DNA of 64,000 nt, taken from NCBI GenBank assembly GCA_943737045.1, contig CALSFV010000024.1:1052406-1116405 (forward strand). Reading direction: 5' to 3'. This stretch comes from Parapristionchus giblindavisi (Eukaryota; Nematoda; Chromadorea; Rhabditida; Diplogasteridae). This document shows, one piece after another, positions 59,840-64,000 of this stretch (position 1 is the first letter of the stretch; each line of letters opens with the position of its first letter). Position numbers and translations under genes: made by a program. The notes under the pieces are model-generated. The model was not told the origin of the DNA and made no database searches. It saw only the letters and a program-made list of their open reading frames with translations.

Positions 59840-60010
59840 GGCCGGGCACTTTTCAGGCAGGTAATTATATTTGCATATTTCGAAGGAACCAACCGAGCTA
59901 GTCCCATTTCAATTAAATTTACATATTTGGAATCCGTCGACGGAGCCCTTGGAATATACATATTTCAATATCAGCATAGCATTGCGCTTCAATCCCAGTC
60001 CAGAGATCAA
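59840..60010. repeat. Direct repeat, right copy (pairs with 54343-54545)
   Basis: GGCCGGGCACTTTTCAGG, TTATATTTGCATATTTC, ATCCGTCGACGGA and CAGCATAGCAT follow the same order as the left copy about 5.5 kb away. The copy is shorter by some small deletions. CAGAGATCAAAGATCAAAG follows it. Confidence 0.7.
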
Positions 60011-60589
60011 AGATCAAAGTCATATCTATCAGTAAAGAGAAAATAGAGGGGAAGGAAGTAACAAAAGAATAATAATACATTTGCATTTGCATATTTCATG
60101 GTGATCACTATAACCCACACCAAGACCAGGGATCAAGTATCAATAAAAGAAGCGCAAGGAAAACATGGAAATATCAAGAAGTAATTAAAGAAAGTTCAAA
60201 GATCAAAAATAAGACTTAATAGAGAAAGAGTGAAGGAAGAAGAAATGATAAAGAATACACAAATGGGAGAAGAATATCCATCAATAAGAGAAGAACGTAA
60301 AGAAGAAAATACGGTTTGGAGAGCTTGAAAATTAATTAATTATAAATATATTAATTAAAATATATTGCAATAATTCATCTTTGATCAACAACGCTTGATA
60401 CAGACGAAATTGAGATAGTCTGTAAAGAAAAAGTACAATCTGCTTATGATAGTTTTGGATTAATATTAAATAATAAACTTTTCGTCTAGCTCTAAACTAA
60501 TCAAGAATCGAAAGTGAGTTTTTTTTCGAAGTTTCTTATCTACTGCTTATAAGCTTGCGCAAAATATTTCCCTTGTCTATTTACTCCCA
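60011..60589. other. AT-rich DNA, nothing recognised
   Basis: Purine-rich AT-rich sequence with many GAAGAA and AAAGAGAA runs and a partial third match to the flanking direct repeat near 60080-60140 (TTTGCATATTTC). No exon chain or element ends. Confidence 0.5.
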
Positions 60590-61130
60590 GCGTTGTCACC
60601 TTGGTATCTCTGGTATGCTGTCTCTGGCCGAACACCACAGTACATGCTGACGTACAAGAGGCACGTTAAGCTCCCACGCCGGAGGAACAAGGGATGATCG
60701 GGCTAGAAGCCGGACCTACATAAACACGAGAGCATTCAAATTCCAAATCAAGAATGACTCAAGTGGTACTGTGGCTGCATACCAAGATTCCAACCCAATT
60801 CTAATCTGCGCGGTTTATAAACTGAAATGATAAGAAATGAAGTTATACTGCATTTTACTAATGAAACCATTAGTATCAAAGAGTTTCTCGTTGTATCCAC
60901 TATCTATAGTACTACGCCACCCTGGTATGCTGTCTCTGGCCGAACACTACAGTGCAATGACGTACAAGAGGCACGTTTAGCTCCCAAGCCGGAGGAACAA
61001 GGGATGATCTGAATCGACCTAACCTGAGAATCGCGTCAATCGATAAACGAATGACTCACTCAGGCCGCACTGTAGCTGCATACCAAGGTACTAATGTAAT
61101 CCTAATCTGCGCTACTTTGACAAAGACATG
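60590..61130. repeat. Tandem duplication of an unidentified ~310 bp unit
   Basis: TGGTATGCTGTCTCTGGCCG at 60611 and 60923, CGTACAAGAGGCACGTT at 60651 and 60961, CCGGAGGAACAAGGGATGAT, and CTGCATACCAAG at 60775 and 61076 occur in the same order in both copies, 301-312 bp apart. Blocks of near identity alternate with diverged stretches, and indels break every reading frame. No known structural RNA was recognised. Confidence 0.75.
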
Positions 61131-61657
61131 ACATGAAATGATCTAAGAATTGCCCACTGAATAAGCCCAATAGTGTCGCAATCAGTGAAAGATAAGCGCA
61201 TTATGAAAAGTAAACAGGCCGTTGTTGTCGTTGATGAAGACGACGTTCACGATGAGAGGACGACTGGTCAATGGATGATAAGACTGATGAAATGATGAAT
61301 GAAATGACTCATCAAATGCAAATTGCTTTGTTATCGTCTCGATTTAAGAATGAATATGGCCCATTTGCATATGAGCATGCTAATTGATATGGGGAGAGTG
61401 AGCATTATAGTCTGTGATCCCTTTGAAATGATCTTTGATTCTTTTCGATGGTTTATGATCACATGATCTTGAAAATGAAAAGGAAATACAGAAAAAAAAA
61501 GTTAAAGGTTTTCAATTCGTCGCGGAAGCGATCTCGCGGATGAGCAGTTATGTACTTCGGTCACAATGGCCGCTATAAAAGATTACAGATCGTCGTGAAC
61601 TGAAATGAGTCTTATTCAGAATTTTTTGTTCTATCACATGATATATGACACCACAAC
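61131..61657. other. AT-rich intergenic DNA, nothing recognised
   Basis: Contains repeated GATGAATGAAATGA-type runs near 61270-61320 and no recognisable gene, RNA or element end. Confidence 0.5.
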
Positions 61658-62240
61658 CAGGGGTGTGCGGCAACTGAGTTGCCGATTGCCTGAATTGCCG
61701 AAATTGCCGACTTTTGATTGCCGAAATTGGTTGCCGGCAACGGCAACCAACTATGAAAAATTGCCGAAATAAAATTAAAGCAAAAAATGATTGAAAAAAA
61801 GTCAGATAAGCACAAGTTTTGTGTGCAATATCTTAGAAATTTGGTGTATACGGTTTACAAAAACGAATAATCGTGCCGTTTGGAGAATGAGAATTCGTTT
61901 GCCTTTGTGTTTTCTCCTGGAAGTCGAAAGTTTTCTGGCCACTACACCGGACACTGATCCAGATGATCCTGATGGAGATTGATCCATTCTCTCATTAGAC
62001 TAGTAATGTCACGAAGGCATAATACCCGCTTATCTCACGAGTAGCCACGAAGTATCTAATTTACCCATCCGGATATGCGAAAGCAGAAAGACTATTCGTG
62101 ACGGCGGGAATCATTCTCAAAAAAAAATACAGAAAGAATCTTTTCAAATATCATTGCCCAACTCTAAGAAAATTCTACTTATGGGTACATAAGTAACGAA
62201 AAATATTGATATTTCATTCGTTGTTGCAATTTTTCTTGCC
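61658..62240. mobile_element. hAT-like relic related to the element in arr-1
   Basis: CAGGGGTGTGCGGCAAC at 61658 is a hAT-type end and is followed by dense TTGCCG/CGGCAA motifs. Stretches at about 61985-62095 (CGCTTATCTCACGAGTAG) and 62160-62225 (TTCATTCGTTGTTG) match, in inverse orientation, sequence at 47600-48180 inside the hAT-like element. The far end is not identifiable, so it is truncated or rearranged. Confidence 0.7.
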
Positions 62241-62278
62241 ATTTTTTTCGTTTGGTAACGAGTTTTGACTCAGGTAAT

Positions 62279-62448
62279 TCGATCAAAATCTGATCAGGAG
62301 AAATCAAGATCTGATCTGGAGAAATCAAGATTTTTTTTGGCACAATCAGATCTTGATTTCTCCTGATCAGATCTTGATTTCTTCTGATCAGATCTTGATT
62401 TCTTCTGATCATATTTTGATTTTATCTGATCATATTTTGATTTCTCCT
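62279..62448. repeat. 21 bp minisatellite with inverted half
   Basis: Units of GATCAGATCTTGATTTCTTCT type run in tandem on the right (about five copies with CTCCT/TTCT variants), while the left part has the same unit in inverted orientation (GAGAAATCAAGATCTGATC). The array can fold into a long hairpin around a TTTTTTTTGG spacer near 62330. Open on the minus strand only because of its repeat structure. Confidence 0.88.
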
Positions 62449-62672
62449 TGTGTTTAAAAATATCTCAGTGGTATTAGAACCACTTAGGAATACATCAAAG
62501 CAATGTAAATGATTTATTCATGAATGAGGAAAGAAGAAGGTCGATCGGCATTGCAGTCTTCTTGTTGATTCTCGCCCGTGTACTGAAAAATGGACGTTTA
62601 GAGGGAGGAAATAAAAAAGTATAGGTATAAAAGGAATGTAAAGCTTATATTATTATACCGCAATTTGTTGTA

Positions 62673-63132
62673 TTAGGTTGATGCATATGTTTGTTTACAG
62701 CACTTTAGCCCTCTTATTTCTCTTGTTATTGATCAAAGGGGACTCTATCCTCAATGTTGGAAGGTCATTCCCCCCTGCCTAGTGTTGTTTTCTCGTCAAT
62801 CCATCTCGTCGTCCGGCTCAGAGGCTCATGTTTTCATCCCCGATCAAATTCACCACTGTGATGGCCTTATGAGATGACAATGCCATGACTAGAATCACTT
62901 TTCGATGGTGACTACGAATCCGTATTCAGAAAATGCCTAATCCACCTTCATTCTAGTCATGACATTGTCATCTCATAAGTCCAAACCGACTCCAAAGACT
63001 CCCCTTGTTAGCTGAGAAAGTAGAAGGCCCATCATTTTTAAGTACATAGGAGGCCGTTTGCGTAAGAGTCTAAAGAGAGACTCCTTGTTAATTTTAAGTT
63101 AATTTTGTAAAGAAACGTATGCATCAACCTAA
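62673..63132. mobile_element. Mariner-ended MITE, TIR TTAGGTTGATGCATA
   Basis: TTAGGTTGATGCATATG at the left and CGTATGCATCAACCTAA at the right are inverted ends flanked by TA (62671-62672 and 63133-63134). At 460 bp it is too short for a transposase. An internal hairpin at about 62866-62981 pairs CTTATGAGATGACAATGCC with its complement. Its right part includes AGGCCGTTTGCGTAAGAGTC, the end sequence of the fold-back at 49448. Confidence 0.85.
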
Positions 63133-64000
63133 TAGAATGACAAAATAAACATGATTAGCCAAGAGTTACAGTTGCTTCGTATTTTCCAATAATGTAGGTA
63201 TAATAAAATGTATACCATTTATATCGCCTTGTGCGCTATCTTGTGCTTGAATTTCCTTAGATTGGCCTTCCGATTGATATTAGTCGACGACAGTCATGAG
63301 ACCAGTTTAGCCGAATAGAAGACGATTAGAAATCAATCTGGAAATCATATTGAGTTGACATTGAATACTTTTAATCAATAATTCTCTATAGATATTGGTT
63401 CATTTATTGATCTCATATTGAATCTCCAACACTCGTTATCTTGTATTGATATTGCGTATGGAATCTGCCATAGCGCCAAAGAGAAATAGCAACTAGCGAG
63501 TGATCGAAAATTGCTTCAAAGTGCGACATAACACGAAAAAAGTAAATGAATTAAGAAATCAATACAACTCACGCTGTATGATTCCCATGGCTAGCGGTAG
63601 ACAGTATTAACCGACCTTCATTCCGCGCCTCTACATTACGAGTTCCTATAAAGCTCAGAATTAAACCGATAATATTGATTTAGAACTACTCTTCAATCTA
63701 ATATCATACCTGGCTTCAGCACCTCCACATCCTGCTTGAAAAATTCGTGTCATTCAGAATGAATATTCAGTAGCTGCAGATTTGAACTTTTCCATGTTAC
63801 AACAAGTGTTGTAACATAGAAAAGTTCTAATGTTAATATGAATAATAAACTAAACAACTGTAGCATACAACAAATGAATATATGAATCTTCTAGTTCAAT
63901 GTAACAACGTGATACGAAAATATGAAATATCTATCGATAATAAACGATTATTTCATCGTAAAAATATAAATTAAAACGTGCTCCCTCCTTATAATCAAAC
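63133..64000. other. AT-rich intergenic DNA with one short hairpin
   Basis: No gene seen. A compact, almost perfect inverted repeat lies at 63784-63827 (arms GAACTTTT..ATGTTACAACA and TGTTGTAACAT..GAAAAGTTC). Otherwise no repeats or signals recognised before the window ends. Confidence 0.5.

Noticed and set aside
60827..61012. 61-codon frame containing PWYAVSGRT
   Set aside because: The second copy of the same unit has indels that change the frame, so coding is not conserved.
62179..62412. Repeat protein reading RRNQDLI in tandem
   Set aside because: Direct translation of the 21 bp minisatellite; no start context, splice sites or flanking coding sequence.

Overview
The window looks like nuclear DNA from a rhabditid nematode; I cannot assign a genus. 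The signs are the TTTCAG/TTTTCAG splice acceptors, a mix of ~45-60 bp and multi-kb introns, AT-rich intergenic DNA, many small TA- and TTAA-flanked inverted-repeat transposons, and a beta-arrestin closest to nematode arr-1. No rRNA gene, convincing functional tRNA, CRISPR array, operator or bacterial-type operon is visible.

Three protein genes can be reconstructed by hand as complete, in-frame exon chains. (1) 7777-6124 (minus), 7 exons, 415 aa: an N-terminal ubiquitin-like fold followed by what may be a kinase-like domain; family not named. (2) 24245-32664 (plus), 17 exons, 478 aa: a secreted protein with a signal peptide, one thrombospondin type-1 repeat, a Ser/Thr/Pro-rich linker and a C-terminal Kunitz-like cysteine module. 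(3) 34342-50624 (plus), 17 exons, 531 aa: beta-arrestin (arr-1) with a clathrin box, an AP2-binding motif and a long Ser/Thr/Pro-rich tail encoded by an isolated last exon.

Most of the rest is repeat DNA. 1-6 kb: small fold-back elements inside a segmental duplication whose second copy is at 18.9-20.2 kb. 7.8-8.3 kb: a TA-flanked MITE just upstream of gene 1. 9.3-15.0 kb: a 5.7 kb near-palindrome with one nested element in each arm; the uninterrupted opposite arm gives a built-in empty site for each. 15.1-16.4 kb: a mariner-like element. 16.4-24.2 kb: further fold-backs, relics and GA/CT-rich arrays. Between genes 2 and 3 lies a hAT-type MITE with an exact 8 bp target duplication. The last arr-1 intron holds elements nested up to four deep (a TTAA-flanked fold-back containing a TA-flanked element containing a hAT-like element containing a TTAA-flanked element with a tRNA-derived module). 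From 52.8 kb to the end there is a TTAA-flanked 1.5 kb fold-back, mariner copies interleaved with a 138 bp satellite and a 321 bp tandem duplication, an unexplained ~310 bp tandem duplication, a hAT relic, a 21 bp minisatellite and a mariner-ended MITE.

Genes 2 and 3 are head-to-tail neighbours, 1.7 kb apart with a MITE between them, and show no sign of joint function. The most distinctive pattern is that several unrelated inverted-repeat element families carry a tRNA-like A-box/B-box module. The gene most worth following up is the ubiquitin-like/kinase-like one.
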